Positions 36,511 through 46,191 of a DNA stretch of 64,000 nucleotides are shown one piece after another. This stretch comes from an uncultured Lachnospiraceae bacterium (GTDB taxonomy: Bacteria > Bacillota > Clostridia > Lachnospirales > Lachnospiraceae). The stretch's first letter is position 1; each line of letters starts with the position of its first letter. The translations under genes were made by a program, and so were the position numbers. The stretch lies in contig CAJTTT010000011.1 of NCBI GenBank assembly GCA_910579285.1, forward strand, positions 1-64,000, given 5' to 3'. The notes beneath the pieces are model-generated. The model was given only the letters and a program-made list of their open reading frames with translations. It ran no database searches and was not told the origin of the DNA.

Positions 36511-36539
36511 ATTGTATAGAATTATGTTGCAAATGTCAA
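36511..36539 (-). promoter_or_regulatory. Near-consensus sigma-A promoter for the Rpn gene
   Basis: Minus-strand TTGACA (36539-36534), 17-bp spacer, TACAAT (36516-36511). It starts transcription about 155 nt before the Rpn ATG at 36348 and could also drive pseF, pseI, the ATP-grasp and sialyltransferase-like genes now cut off from the mtnA promoter by the terminator at 38179-38229. Confidence 0.7.
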
Positions 36540-36579
36540 CGGAACTCAAGGGGATTGTTAAAAAGCCAAAAGGGATATA

Positions 36580-38201
36580 TCATTCCGACTGAAGCTCTTT
36601 CTCTTTTATCCTCATATCTTCCGCCATCTGGCCAATATTCGTTTTTTCTTCTGCTTTGCCATTTTCTAACAGATACACTCTGTCACATATGGATATTGTC
36701 GATATGTCATGTGTGACAATGATACAGATCCTGTTTGCGGCAAGTTTATGAACCGCCGCATGAAATTTTTCAATAGAATCTGCATCAAGGTTTGCTGTGG
36801 GCTCGTCAAATACAATAACCGGCCTGTCTTGATAAATAGCCCGCGCAATCGCAATTCGCTGCGCCTGCCCGCTTGACAAAGTATGACCGCTTTCCCCGAG
36901 CGGTGTGTCAAATCCATTCGGCAAAGATTGGATAAAATCAAGGATATTCGCATCGGAAGCCGCCCTTTTAATTTTTTCCATTTCAGGCTTGTTTTCCGAC
37001 ATACTCACGTTTTCCAAAATTGTTCCAGAAAACAGGTAATCGTCAGGCGGAACATAGGAAACCTGTCCCGCAATTTGTCCGCCGTCTATCATACCCTGCT
37101 CTGTCCGCAGCCTGACTGTGCCATTTTGGGGTTCGTAAAGACCGACTAACAATTTTAACAACGTGCTTTTACCACTTCCACTTCTGCCTGCAATTCCAGT
37201 GACTTCCCCTTTCAAAAAAGTCAGATTCAGATTGCTTAACAGATCATGCGGCCGGCCCTCTTTTTCTTCCTCATCATAAGAAAAACTCAAATTTTTAATC
37301 ACAAGTTCCTTTCCATTTACCGATGGACTCTTATTGCTTTTCTTTTCAGCCGGGAGTTCATATATTTTCCCAATCCGTTCAGCAGACGCAGCCGCCTGGC
37401 TGATCCCGGCAACCGCCGCCGGGAATTTAGCAATCGGATTTACGATATAATTCAATAGCTGTACAGTCATAATCAGACCGCCTGCCGTAGTTTCTCCGTT
37501 CAATACAAAATAAGAGCCGAGTCCCAGCGTGACCAGTGACATCAGATTCCCGGAAAGTGCACCTGCAAATAATGCCAGCCCCTCCCACACGCCCAAAACC
37601 AAACCACTTTCTAACTTTCTTTGATAGATATGTTGAAATTTATCAACAGCTTTTTCCTGCATTGCATAAGTTTTAACGAGCATGATCCGACTCAGAGTTT
37701 CCTGCAGATAACTTCGGATTATCTCTTCATTCCCTTTATCAACGGCACTTACCTTTTGGATGTAAGGAGTCAATGCTCCCATCAAAAACATCATTAACGG
37801 CATCAAAATCAGTAAAAGGAGCGCTATTTTCCAATTTAGAAAAAACAGGGCGGAAGCCGCCAATAAAGCGGAAGCGGCACCCCCTGCAATATGATCTATC
37901 CATGTCGGAAAACACATGCTGACCGCCTGAATATCAGCCGTGAGTTTTGTCAGTAGTTCACCTGTATGCTGTTTCGATATAGCAATCAGCCTCCGGGAAA
38001 AAATCACATGAAGCAATTCCGCCCTTAACTCACATTCCATTTTCCCATAAATCCATTTGACAAGTATGGAATTTAACATCATTACCATGCCGCCAATTAT
38101 AATAGAAGCAATGCTGTAAGCCCCCACCTGCAGCAGAGACAGATCGGTTTGTCCCGTGGCTATGTCAATAAAAAGAAGGGAGATAAAAGAAGCAGGGGTA
38201 T
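36580..38201 (-). pseudogene. 5'-truncated ABC exporter (permease-ATPase)
   Basis: The frame is open from a TGA near 38202 but has no ATG at the expected N-terminus; the first workable start is a GTG at 38127. The protein begins in the first outer loop (FIDIATGQTDLSLLQVGAYS), so the first transmembrane helix is lost or incomplete. The rest is complete: about five helices, then AGRSGSGKST (Walker A), LSSGQAQR (signature) and VIVFDEPTANLD. It looks more AT-rich than its neighbours. The missing 5' end falls in the arm of the terminator at 38179-38229. A second reading (ATG at 38231, MEIKKQGRAEIPLLLL) would need a one-base insertion in the T5 tract. I read it as an acquired, probably dead exporter. 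Confidence 0.65.
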
Positions 38202-38229
38202 TTCAGCACGCCCCTGCTTTTTTATCTCC
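38179..38229. terminator. Long bidirectional intrinsic terminator
   Basis: Arms of 19-20 bp (38179-38198 and 38211-38229) pair with a single bulged base around a 12-nt loop. The core is AGCAGGGG/CCCCTGCT. A T-run follows the core on both strands (six T on plus, CTTTT on minus). It lies about 50 bp after the pseG fusion gene and should end the mtnA-pseB-pseC-pseG transcript. Confidence 0.8.
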
Positions 38230-38281
38230 ATGTTCTTCCACTTTCTTTTATAAGATTTCTTAGCTGTTTGCTCCCATCCCC

Positions 38282-40444
38282 TCACAGTTTCATAATCTCC
38301 GCCGCAAGCCGCTCCGCTCCTCTGCCATCAGTCACCCGGGCAAGCCTGCCTTTCATCTGCTCGCGGAGTGCAGCGTCCGCCGCCAGTCTTTTCAAGCCAT
38401 CGCAGACCGCTTCTATGCAGGCCTCCCTGTCCTGGGACATATCCCCGGCGAAAAGCATCCGCTCCTCCTCCTCGAAAAATTCTCTGTCGTAACGCTGATT
38501 ATCCGCCGACTGGAAAAATACCGTAGGCACCTGCATTGCGCTCAACTCAAACAACATCGTTCCCGCTGCGGAGACCGCCGCGTCACAATCCGCCATCAAT
38601 CCGGCCATATCCTGACAGGGGCGGTATACCTTTACATTCTCGTGTGTCTTTGCGAACGCCTCAATCGCATTTCCCTGCGGATGATACACCCCTACTACTG
38701 CATGAAAAGCGACGGATTTCAGCTCTTCTATCTGCACCGCCCGCTGTAAAATACCAAGAACGGCATTCTGTATATCTCCGCCGCCGCTGGCAATAAGCAC
38801 GGAAAACTCTTTTTTCGCATCCTGCCCATCCACTATATGAGTCAGGCCAAACTCTTCCCTCAATGGCACATAGTCCGTCCCAAGAAGCAGTCTGGTTTTC
38901 CCGCCATAAGTCTCCTCATAGGGAAAACGGGTATGATATGCATTATAATTGATCAGCGCATCCACCGGGAAGACCTGGTCGAAACAGTCGTCTATACAAA
39001 CCAGTTTTACGAGAGGCCTGAGTTGTTCAAAGTAAGCGGAAGAAACCTGGTAAGAGTCCACCAGAAGCGTCCTGATCCCCGCCAGTTTCAGAACCTCACG
39101 CAGCACCGGCAGCTCCTCCTCCATGCAATTCCACTTTGTATGCAGACTGACATGCTCCATTCCCGCCCGGATAAGCATATCCTCCGCCTGGCCGTCAGCC
39201 GTGATAAACAGTACCTGGCCGCCCCGCTTTTTGATTTGTTCCGCTATGGTAATGCAGCGCATCATATGTCCCGCCGCCACCGTTTCATTGGCATCAGCGC
39301 GAATACCGATTACCGGCTGTTTTTCATACGAGGCAAGCGCTTCCGCAATCTGCTCCATCTCTGCCGCCCCGTAACGCTGATCGATAGGCAGCGCCAGCAA
39401 ATGCCCAAAAATATATCCCTCGTCCCCTTTCAGGGAATGTCTGTTCTCCTCCCCTACAGGCCATAGAGACGGAGCGTAAATACCGCGTTCCGCCAAAAAT
39501 CTCTGTAAGCTGTCCCGCTCCTTCGCATAGACCGGCAGATAGAGCGGCCCCCGCGCCTCGTCTCTGAGAAGGATAGGCCAGAGCCTCTTCATGCCGCATA
39601 TGCGGTCGTACAACATTCGATAATTTTCTGTTCTTCTCCGGCACGCATCCTCCTCATCCACTCTGGAAAGAATCTCTTTGGATATATGGGAAATACGGCG
39701 CACTCCCTGGTAGCGGTCCAGTTCTTCCTCCAATAAACGGTTACTTTTTAAATATTCGGCCTTTTTTGGCAGCCATTTGGCCGTGAGGGCTCCTCCCGTC
39801 CTTCTCTCCTTCTCCCGCAGATACTCCCATTTCTGGACAAGCGGAGCCAGCCGCTGTTGCGCATATTCCTCTCCCGGCTCCAGCACATCCTCCGCCAGAG
39901 GCAGATCAGATACTACAAACCCGCCATCGGGAACCGCATACCACTTCCGCAGACTCCCAACCACAAAATCAGCATCCGCACCCGCTGTCTCCAGATAGTA
40001 AGACTGGGTCACATCCTCCATCACCAGGATGCCTCTTTTTCTGAGGGCGGCAAGCTGTCCCCGAAGCCCTGCGCAGGTGTCAGCTCCATAATATGGATGA
40101 ATAAACAGCAGTCCGATCTCATGGGCCACCGCCAGACGGAAAACTGCCTCCCCGGCCGTCTCCAGGTCTCTGTCCACATGATAGAAAACCAGTTCCCAGC
40201 CCCGGTGCAGAAAAGGCAGAAAGACACAGTCACACATATAAGCCGGCATCAGACAGCGCTTCGGTGTCTCTGGTTTTTCCCTCTCCAGACTGATCAGCGC
40301 CAACTCAATCGCCTCCCTGCCGGAAGCGGTGAAGCAGCGCTCCTTTTTTCCGTACTTATCCACATGCACGGAAGAAAATGTCTCTATTTCCCCACCCCTT
40401 TTTACCGCAGCGGGATCTATCTCAAAAATACTTCCGATTTCCAT
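38282..40444 (-). CDS. pseG: Aminotransferase-like domain fused to PseG UDP-sugar hydrolase
   Basis: 720 residues in two domains. Residues 1-375 are a PLP-type fold like DegT aminotransferases: PAYMCDCVFLP, VMEDVTQSY (D144 for the PLP nitrogen), and SLRKWYAVPDGG with the candidate Schiff-base lysine K167. Residues 376-720 are PseG-like: IGIRADANETVAAGHMMRC with the active-site GH (392-393) and SAAGTMLFELSAMQVP near the end. PseG removes UDP from the diacetamido-altrose before PseI. The ATG at 40444 has AAGGAG 6 nt upstream. PseC already exists at 43855, so the N-terminal domain must act on another step or another sugar. No PseH-type acetyltransferase is present beside it. Confidence 0.87.
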   Translation of the reverse strand: MEIGSIFEIDPAAVKRGGEIETFSSVHVDKYGKKERCFTASGREAIELALISLEREKPETPKRCLMPAYMCDCVFLPFLHRGWELVFYHVDRDLETAGEAVFRLAVAHEIGLLFIHPYYGADTCAGLRGQLAALRKRGILVMEDVTQSYYLETAGADADFVVGSLRKWYAVPDGGFVVSDLPLAEDVLEPGEEYAQQRLAPLVQKWEYLREKERRTGGALTAKWLPKKAEYLKSNRLLEEELDRYQGVRRISHISKEILSRVDEEDACRRRTENYRMLYDRICGMKRLWPILLRDEARGPLYLPVYAKERDSLQRFLAERGIYAPSLWPVGEENRHSLKGDEGYIFGHLLALPIDQRYGAAEMEQIAEALASYEKQPVIGIRADANETVAAGHMMRCITIAEQIKKRGGQVLFITADGQAEDMLIRAGMEHVSLHTKWNCMEEELPVLREVLKLAGIRTLLVDSYQVSSAYFEQLRPLVKLVCIDDCFDQVFPVDALINYNAYHTRFPYEETYGGKTRLLLGTDYVPLREEFGLTHIVDGQDAKKEFSVLIASGGGDIQNAVLGILQRAVQIEELKSVAFHAVVGVYHPQGNAIEAFAKTHENVKVYRPCQDMAGLMADCDAAVSAAGTMLFELSAMQVPTVFFQSADNQRYDREFFEEEERMLFAGDMSQDREACIEAVCDGLKRLAADAALREQMKGRLARVTDGRGAERLAAEIMKL

Positions 40445-40475
40445 AAGCACTCCTTTGCCAGATACGCATCTACGC

Positions 40476-41510
40476 TCAACGTGCCGCCCCATGTCTCTTC
40501 CTGAAATTCCGATACGCCCACAACAACTTGTAATACGCCATAAACCAAAGTGTGGAACGCATTTGCATGCGGATCAGCTTTTTCTCCTCCTCATGGGTCC
40601 GTTCCCGGTAATAGGGATTCTCCTGAAAATCCGGGAAACGACAGCGCATTTCTTCCCCGAGTTTTTTCACAAACCGATACTTTGTCCGTCTCACACCCGC
40701 CATATAAGTAAACAGCGTATTCACATAAAAAAGCAGGGTAAAACTGTACTCCAGTTCCGGCCGGTACTTATCCATAAAGTCATGCCGCTCAGCCTCCTTC
40801 AACATCAGTCTGCCGGCCTCACAGCGGTCCTCGCAACGTTTCTCCGAGATGGTATGCACCGTGGAAGACGCGTGCTGATAATAATAGTAAAGCGGTTCTT
40901 CCATATACTCGAAATGGTTCGCCAGCACCAGATATGAATTTCCCAGCGCATTGTCCTCATAAAAAATATGCTCAGGGAACCAGAGCGCATGATCCAGAAT
41001 CATGGAACGCCGGAATATTTTCACCACCAGACTGCCTCCGTCCAGAATCAGACTCCGCCTCTTTTCATCATCCAAAACACCGGCCTGGCTGCTTTTGTTA
41101 TTGTGGACCACCTGTCCCACCTTCATGGAATGCTCCGATGTAAGACAGTAATCGCAGCCTACAAGATCGGCTCCCGTACTCTGCGCCCGTTCGATCAGGC
41201 GCTCATACATGTCCGGCGTAATCCAGTCATCGCTGTCAATAAATCCGATCCACTCTCCCTGCGCGATTTTTAATCCCGCATTCTTCGCACCTCCCTGGTG
41301 CTTATTCTCCTCCAGGTGCAGCGCACGGAATTTCTCCGAATAACGCTTCTCATAGTCTCTGAGTATTTCCCACGATTCATCGGTGGAACAGTCATCCACC
41401 GCAATAATCTCATAATCTGATATTGTCTGCGCTACAAGCGAATCGAGACAATACTCCAATTTTTTCTCTGCCGCCATATTATAGACCGGCACAATGATAC
41501 TAAGTTTCAT
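40476..41510 (-). CDS. GT2-family glycosyltransferase
   Basis: A 344-residue inverting GT-A enzyme. LSIIVPVYNM, VDDCSTDESWE and GFIDSDDWI (DxD metal site) are in the first 100 residues; the C-terminal 150 residues are family-variable. EHIFYEDNAL supplies the acidic base region. It overlaps the YfhO-like gene by 11 bp and precedes the pseG fusion by 31 bp, so it is part of the pseudaminic acid operon. It may add a sugar to the acceptor that receives pseudaminic acid; specificity is unknown. Confidence 0.92.
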   Translation of the reverse strand: MKLSIIVPVYNMAAEKKLEYCLDSLVAQTISDYEIIAVDDCSTDESWEILRDYEKRYSEKFRALHLEENKHQGGAKNAGLKIAQGEWIGFIDSDDWITPDMYERLIERAQSTGADLVGCDYCLTSEHSMKVGQVVHNNKSSQAGVLDDEKRRSLILDGGSLVVKIFRRSMILDHALWFPEHIFYEDNALGNSYLVLANHFEYMEEPLYYYYQHASSTVHTISEKRCEDRCEAGRLMLKEAERHDFMDKYRPELEYSFTLLFYVNTLFTYMAGVRRTKYRFVKKLGEEMRCRFPDFQENPYYRERTHEEEKKLIRMQMRSTLWFMAYYKLLWAYRNFRKRHGAAR

Positions 41511-43791
41511 CCGACCTCCCTGCCTCTGCCATGCGGGATGCAGAATTTCTTTTCATGCACAGGTACAAACAAATGAAGACCGTCAGTGCGGATACCACAT
41601 CTGCAATCACAAATCCCGGTACCGGCCCATAGCGCACATAAATCCGATGTTCCGCACCGTCACCTTTTACATAAAAACGCATCCGGCCTCCGCCGCCCTG
41701 CTCAATCTTTACAGGCTGTCCCAGCTCATCCTCCGCCCGGTATCCCAGATAATTCTGCAGGGGCAGTTCAATATAGGCCGTAGAAGAATTTGCTGTGTAA
41801 GATACCGCCGCCTTTGTTCCCTCTTTCTTAAAATCACGAACAGACACCGATATCGTATCCGATGGAACTACGCTCGTAGTCAATTTGTCATCCGTCGCTC
41901 CCATCAACCGCCACTCGAACGGATAAAACAGTCCTACGCTGGCGCCCAGCTTCGTCTCATGGCCCTTGGAAGCCACCGACTGCGCATTCTTATAGGGCAC
42001 ATGATTGTTGTCGGAAGGCACCGACAAAATCACAAGAAGGTTCAGGCTCACCAGCATCGCAAAGATAAGATTTCGGTAAGGCTTTAACAGCTCCGACCGT
42101 TCCAGGCCCGCTGCTCCTACAAAGAGGAAGCATACAGACGCCGGTCCGAGAAACCGCCACGGAAACTGCAGCATCGTAGCAATATTGCTGAAAAAGGCGC
42201 TTTCCATCAAAGCCCTGCTCGGAAAATAGCCCGTTGTCAGGAAGACAAACATACATCCAAGCACAAAGAGGTACAGCACAAAGCCGTCCGAACCGCTCAC
42301 CCGCCCACGCCTCTCACATATAAAGTACACGATTCCAATTCCAAGGCAGCCCAGCAGGGCAAATCCCAGAGAAAAATACTGCTTATTGTACAGGCTTAAA
42401 GACTGGGTCATATTGGAGAGGTTGATCGACTGTTCGAAGTATCCGCTCCACCGCAGAACATCCTTATCCAACTCCTCCTTAAAATAGTAATACAGAAAAG
42501 GAGCCAGATACCACGCGTTGAGCAGCAGAGTAAGCCCGGCCGCCTTTAGAATCTCCACATAACGCCGTTCCCGCACGATGCGCACACAGTACAAAAGTGC
42601 GGTAATGGCACAGACCGCCGCCACATATGTCACGCTTAAGATATGACTCTGCAGCGCACCTGTGAATCCGATCATCAGATAATACCATTTTTTGCGATCG
42701 CCCATAACAATATGATAAAGCCCTGCAATTACCAGGGGCCAGAACACCAAAGCCAGGGTCTCCCCCAGATCTCCTCTGGAAAGAATATTTGTAAAACGGT
42801 ACGGCATAAGCGTATAGAGCACCACGGAAAGGATGACGCTGCGTCTGGATTTCACCATAGACTTTACCGCCGCATAAGCGCAGACTGCCGATCCTAAATT
42901 GGCCAGGAAAATCAAAACCTTGTAAGAAAACGCCAGAGATACCCTGCATATCCGCAGAAATGCGCCTATGTATAGAAACAGGTATGGATACATGGCATTC
43001 ATATAGCCATTGTTCTGCAGCCCTTCCGGCAGAATATTGACAGGGATCACCTGCCCGTCCAGAATGCCGTCCTTAAGCCCTTCAAGCCTTGCCAGATGAT
43101 AGCATAGATCATCCGCATTGTAGAGAAACGTATGCATCATCGGCGTGGTTGCAAGGAGCGCCACACCCAAAATCACACAGACGTCCACAAGCCGTTCTTC
43201 GGAAATCTGTCTGCCGCTTCGCAGATAAAGCCATCCCAGAAGATGCAGCCCCAGAAAAACCGCAATCAAAAAATAGGTGTCTGTGTAAAAGAGGGTGCGG
43301 GGCGTGATGGAAAATTGCTTGAGCGTGAGCGTGCCGTTTCCACTGTAATTAACGCGAAACTGCAGCTGCTTCGCATCTCTGGCCAAAGTGAAATCAGCCG
43401 TCAGTTCGCTTTCCGCAGTCTCTATCGGCCACGCCGCAATCTTGTTCTCCTGCTCCCACAGCTCGAGCACGCTGTCAGGCTGCTCTGCGCTGTAGGTCAT
43501 GGATAACGTATAGGTGCCCCTGTTCACGACATATTTGGGCGTGCTTGCCACAGAGCTGTAACCGGCCAGAATGTCTCCCAGGGATCTCATATCCTCCGAA
43601 TCAATCAATCCCGCAGTATTTTTGATCACCAGAGCGTTATCCGCACTGATCAGCCCCATAGAATGCTGCAGGTCAATGCCGTCAAAGACAATGGGCTGTT
43701 TTCCCTCGTCCCCTATCCATAAAAGCAGGATGAACAGCACCGCCATCACGGCATATATAATTTTGGCTTTCAGCGATATTTCTTCTGTCAT
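41500..43791 (-). CDS. YfhO-like / 6-PTPS-related polytopic membrane protein, GT-C-like
   Basis: 763 residues. One N-terminal helix, an outer beta-rich domain (about 30-165), about 11 helices with NADDLCYHLARLEGLKDG near 225-240, and a C-terminal outer domain (about 640-735) before a last helix. The DD loop followed by H-L-A-R-x-E-G is the hallmark of the YfhO/6-PTPS-related GT-C group. YfhO adds a sugar to wall polymers outside the cell together with a CsbB-type GT2 and a GtcA-type flippase. Such partners exist here (GtrB-like GT2 at 20608 or 60630, GtrA at 28646). It sits between pseC and a GT2. Confidence 0.83.
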   Translation of the reverse strand: MTEEISLKAKIIYAVMAVLFILLLWIGDEGKQPIVFDGIDLQHSMGLISADNALVIKNTAGLIDSEDMRSLGDILAGYSSVASTPKYVVNRGTYTLSMTYSAEQPDSVLELWEQENKIAAWPIETAESELTADFTLARDAKQLQFRVNYSGNGTLTLKQFSITPRTLFYTDTYFLIAVFLGLHLLGWLYLRSGRQISEERLVDVCVILGVALLATTPMMHTFLYNADDLCYHLARLEGLKDGILDGQVIPVNILPEGLQNNGYMNAMYPYLFLYIGAFLRICRVSLAFSYKVLIFLANLGSAVCAYAAVKSMVKSRRSVILSVVLYTLMPYRFTNILSRGDLGETLALVFWPLVIAGLYHIVMGDRKKWYYLMIGFTGALQSHILSVTYVAAVCAITALLYCVRIVRERRYVEILKAAGLTLLLNAWYLAPFLYYYFKEELDKDVLRWSGYFEQSINLSNMTQSLSLYNKQYFSLGFALLGCLGIGIVYFICERRGRVSGSDGFVLYLFVLGCMFVFLTTGYFPSRALMESAFFSNIATMLQFPWRFLGPASVCFLFVGAAGLERSELLKPYRNLIFAMLVSLNLLVILSVPSDNNHVPYKNAQSVASKGHETKLGASVGLFYPFEWRLMGATDDKLTTSVVPSDTISVSVRDFKKEGTKAAVSYTANSSTAYIELPLQNYLGYRAEDELGQPVKIEQGGGGRMRFYVKGDGAEHRIYVRYGPVPGFVIADVVSALTVFICLYLCMKRNSASRMAEAGRSDET

Positions 43792-43854
43792 ATCCTTCTT
43801 TGTTCCTCTGTTCTTACAGTCTTGGCACGAAATGCCCGGACCTTTGCCGGGTCA

Positions 43855-45060
43855 TTATTGTGCGCCGTCTTTCGCATAGTATGCCGCAATCTTTCTCACC
43901 GCCGCGATTACGCTCTCCACATCCTCGTCGCTCATCCCATAGTAGAGCGGCAGCGAGATCATTTCCTCATAGAGTTTTTCCGCATTGGGACAAATCCCCC
44001 GCTTATATCCAAGCTTTTCATAGTAGGGAAAATAATAGGTCGGTATGTAATGTACGTTACAGCATACATTTTCCGCAGCCAGCGCCTCAAAAAACCGTTT
44101 CCTGTCGATACTTATGTTCTCTGGCACAAGACGCAGAATATACAGATGCCTTGTGGTGTCTGATTCTGGAATCTCCCGCTGAACGAAAAGCGCGGGCAGT
44201 CTGGAAAACGCCTCGTCATACCGCTTCACAATCTCTTTTCTGCGCCGGCTGAACATAGGCAGCTTGTCAAGCTGACTGACTAATAACGCCGCCTGCATAT
44301 CCGTCATGCGGTAATTATAGCCGAGGACGGTCTGCTCATAATACCACGGTCCGTCCGGCTCATGCTCCATCAGGCTTTCATCCCTCGTAATGCCGTGCGT
44401 CCGATAAAGCAGCAGTTTTTTATAGTAATCCTCGTTGTTGGTCAGCACCGCACCGCCCTCGCCGCCCGTCACTGTCTTGACCGGGTGAAAGCTGAAAGTC
44501 GTTATATCCGCCAGGGAACCGTTTGGCTGTCCCTTATATTTTGTGCCGATCACATGAGCGCCGTCCTCAATCAGAACCAGACCATGTTTTCTGCAGATTT
44601 CCCGCAGGGGATCCATCGCCACAGACTGACCTGTGTAGTCAACTACAACCACCGCTTTCGTCCGCGGGGTGATGGCCGCCTCCACCTTCTCCGGGTCGAT
44701 ATTGTATGTTTCAGGATCAATGTCCGCAAAAACCGGCCGCGCCCCGCAGTAGAGTGCGCAGTTTGCAGACGCCGCAAACGTGATGGGAGTCGTGATCACC
44801 TCATCTCCCTCTTTCACATCCGCCGTCATAGCCGCCATATGAAGCGCCGCCGTGCCATTGGCACAGACCACCGCATATTTTGCCCCTGTAAGCGCGCAAA
44901 GCTTTTGCTCCAGCTCCCCAATCTTCGGGCCGCAGGTCAGATAGTCGCTTTTCATTACCTCCACCACCGCCTGGATGTCCGCCTCGTCTATATATTGATG
45001 CCCATAAAAAATGGGTATCTCCCTCACTGGTTTTCCACCTTCAATCGCCGGTTTTTCCAT
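43855..45060 (-). CDS. pseC: UDP-4-amino-4,6-dideoxy-N-acetyl-L-altrosamine transaminase
   Basis: A 401-residue DegT-family PLP enzyme, the second step of pseudaminic acid synthesis. NGTAALHMA, VLIEDGAHVIGTKYKG and FSFHPVKTVTGGEGG (K195 as PLP lysine) are typical of PseC. The HPVK form, not HETK or NGNK, separates it from the WecE and PglE proteins in this window. I use the ATG at 45060 with GAGGAGG in front; a longer frame to 45159 has no family sequence. It is 123 bp downstream of pseB. A short-chain tail YYAKDGAQ ends it. Confidence 0.93.
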   Translation of the reverse strand: MEKPAIEGGKPVREIPIFYGHQYIDEADIQAVVEVMKSDYLTCGPKIGELEQKLCALTGAKYAVVCANGTAALHMAAMTADVKEGDEVITTPITFAASANCALYCGARPVFADIDPETYNIDPEKVEAAITPRTKAVVVVDYTGQSVAMDPLREICRKHGLVLIEDGAHVIGTKYKGQPNGSLADITTFSFHPVKTVTGGEGGAVLTNNEDYYKKLLLYRTHGITRDESLMEHEPDGPWYYEQTVLGYNYRMTDMQAALLVSQLDKLPMFSRRRKEIVKRYDEAFSRLPALFVQREIPESDTTRHLYILRLVPENISIDRKRFFEALAAENVCCNVHYIPTYYFPYYEKLGYKRGICPNAEKLYEEMISLPLYYGMSDEDVESVIAAVRKIAAYYAKDGAQ

Positions 45061-45183
45061 ATGCTCTCCTCCTCGCCTCGCAGCCTGATATCCGTGCGGG
45101 AAATGCCTGTACCCGGCAGTACACTTCCTCTTACGCTGAGGGAGGACACGCATTTCCACACATGTCCTCCTTCCTGCTTTCTG

Positions 45184-46179
45184 TTATTTTTCCAATTCTA
45201 CATCTTTTAACAGCGCGCGGATGTCCTCCACGCCGATCCACTCGGTGTTATTGTCGGAGCTGTAATGAAATCCCTCCGTCACTTTTTTGCCCGAAAGATC
45301 CGGCTGCTGCCTGTTGTTCCATGTCATCTGCGGATAGACGATAAAATGCCTGTCGTACTCGTAGGTCGTCGCCGAGTCCTCCGTGGTCACCATGATCTCG
45401 TGCAGCTTCTCCCCCGGTCTGATGCCGGTTTCCTTTATTTTGCAGCCCGGCAGCATCGCCTCGGCCAGATCCGTAATTTTAAACGAGGGAATTTTGCTGA
45501 TAAACGTTTCCCCGCCATTGGCTTCTTCCAACGCCTTAATCACCAGCTCCACACCCTGCGTCAGGCTGATCCAGAACCGCGTCATGCGCAGATCTGTAAT
45601 GGGAAGTTCTTTCGCCCCCTCCTGAATCAGCTTGTAAAAGAAGGGAATGACAGAACCCCGGCTTCCAGCCACATTTCCGTATCTCACAATGGAGAAATTG
45701 ATATCCTTGGTTCCCACATAAGCGTTCGCCGCCACAAACAGTTTATCGGAGACAAGCTTCGTCCCGCCGTAAAGGTTAACCGGGTTCACCGCCTTGTCCG
45801 TAGACAACGCCACCACCTTGTGTACCCCCGTGTCAAGGGCCGCGTCAATCACATTCATGGCGCCGTGGATATTGGTCTTGATGGCCTCGTTCGGATTGTA
45901 CTCACAGGCGGGCACCTGTTTTAAGGCTGCCGCATGAATGATGTAATCCACACCCTCGCAGGCGCGTTTCAGACGCTCCACGTCCCGCACATCGCCGATG
46001 AAAAACCGCAGCTTTTCCTCATGCTCCTTAAATTCATTTGCCATCATCCACTGCTTGAACTCATCCCTGGAGTAAATGATAATTTTCTTCGGTTCATAAT
46101 TCGCCAGCACATATCTTGTAAAACACTTTCCAAAGGAGCCTGTCCCCCCGGTAATCAGTATCGTTTTATCCTTTAACAT
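45184..46179 (-). CDS. pseB: UDP-GlcNAc 4,6-dehydratase (inverting)
   Basis: A 331-residue soluble short-chain dehydrogenase that removes water from UDP-GlcNAc and inverts C5. TILITGGTGSFGKCF (6-20) binds NADP; ALSTDKAVNPVNLYGGTK carries the catalytic Lys/Tyr set (Y137, K141). The lack of membrane spans and the YGGTK motif distinguish PseB from the PglF-like protein at 13357, so the two dehydratases feed different sugars. GGAAGGAG precedes the ATG. It follows mtnA by 12 bp and precedes pseC. Confidence 0.95.
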   Translation of the reverse strand: MLKDKTILITGGTGSFGKCFTRYVLANYEPKKIIIYSRDEFKQWMMANEFKEHEEKLRFFIGDVRDVERLKRACEGVDYIIHAAALKQVPACEYNPNEAIKTNIHGAMNVIDAALDTGVHKVVALSTDKAVNPVNLYGGTKLVSDKLFVAANAYVGTKDINFSIVRYGNVAGSRGSVIPFFYKLIQEGAKELPITDLRMTRFWISLTQGVELVIKALEEANGGETFISKIPSFKITDLAEAMLPGCKIKETGIRPGEKLHEIMVTTEDSATTYEYDRHFIVYPQMTWNNRQQPDLSGKKVTEGFHYSSDNNTEWIGVEDIRALLKDVELEK

Positions 46180-46191
46180 AGATCTCCTTCC

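Noticed and set aside
38129..38231. Alternative N-terminus of the ABC exporter starting at an ATG at 38231 (MEIKKQGRAEIP...)
   Set aside because: It is in another frame and needs a one-base insertion in a T5 tract; the segment is also the arm of a long, nearly perfect terminator, which explains the sequence better. Resequencing would settle it.
45061..45159. Longer N-terminus for PseC
   Set aside because: The extra 33 codons have no family similarity and lie upstream of a strong GAGGAGG site that fits the ATG at 45060.
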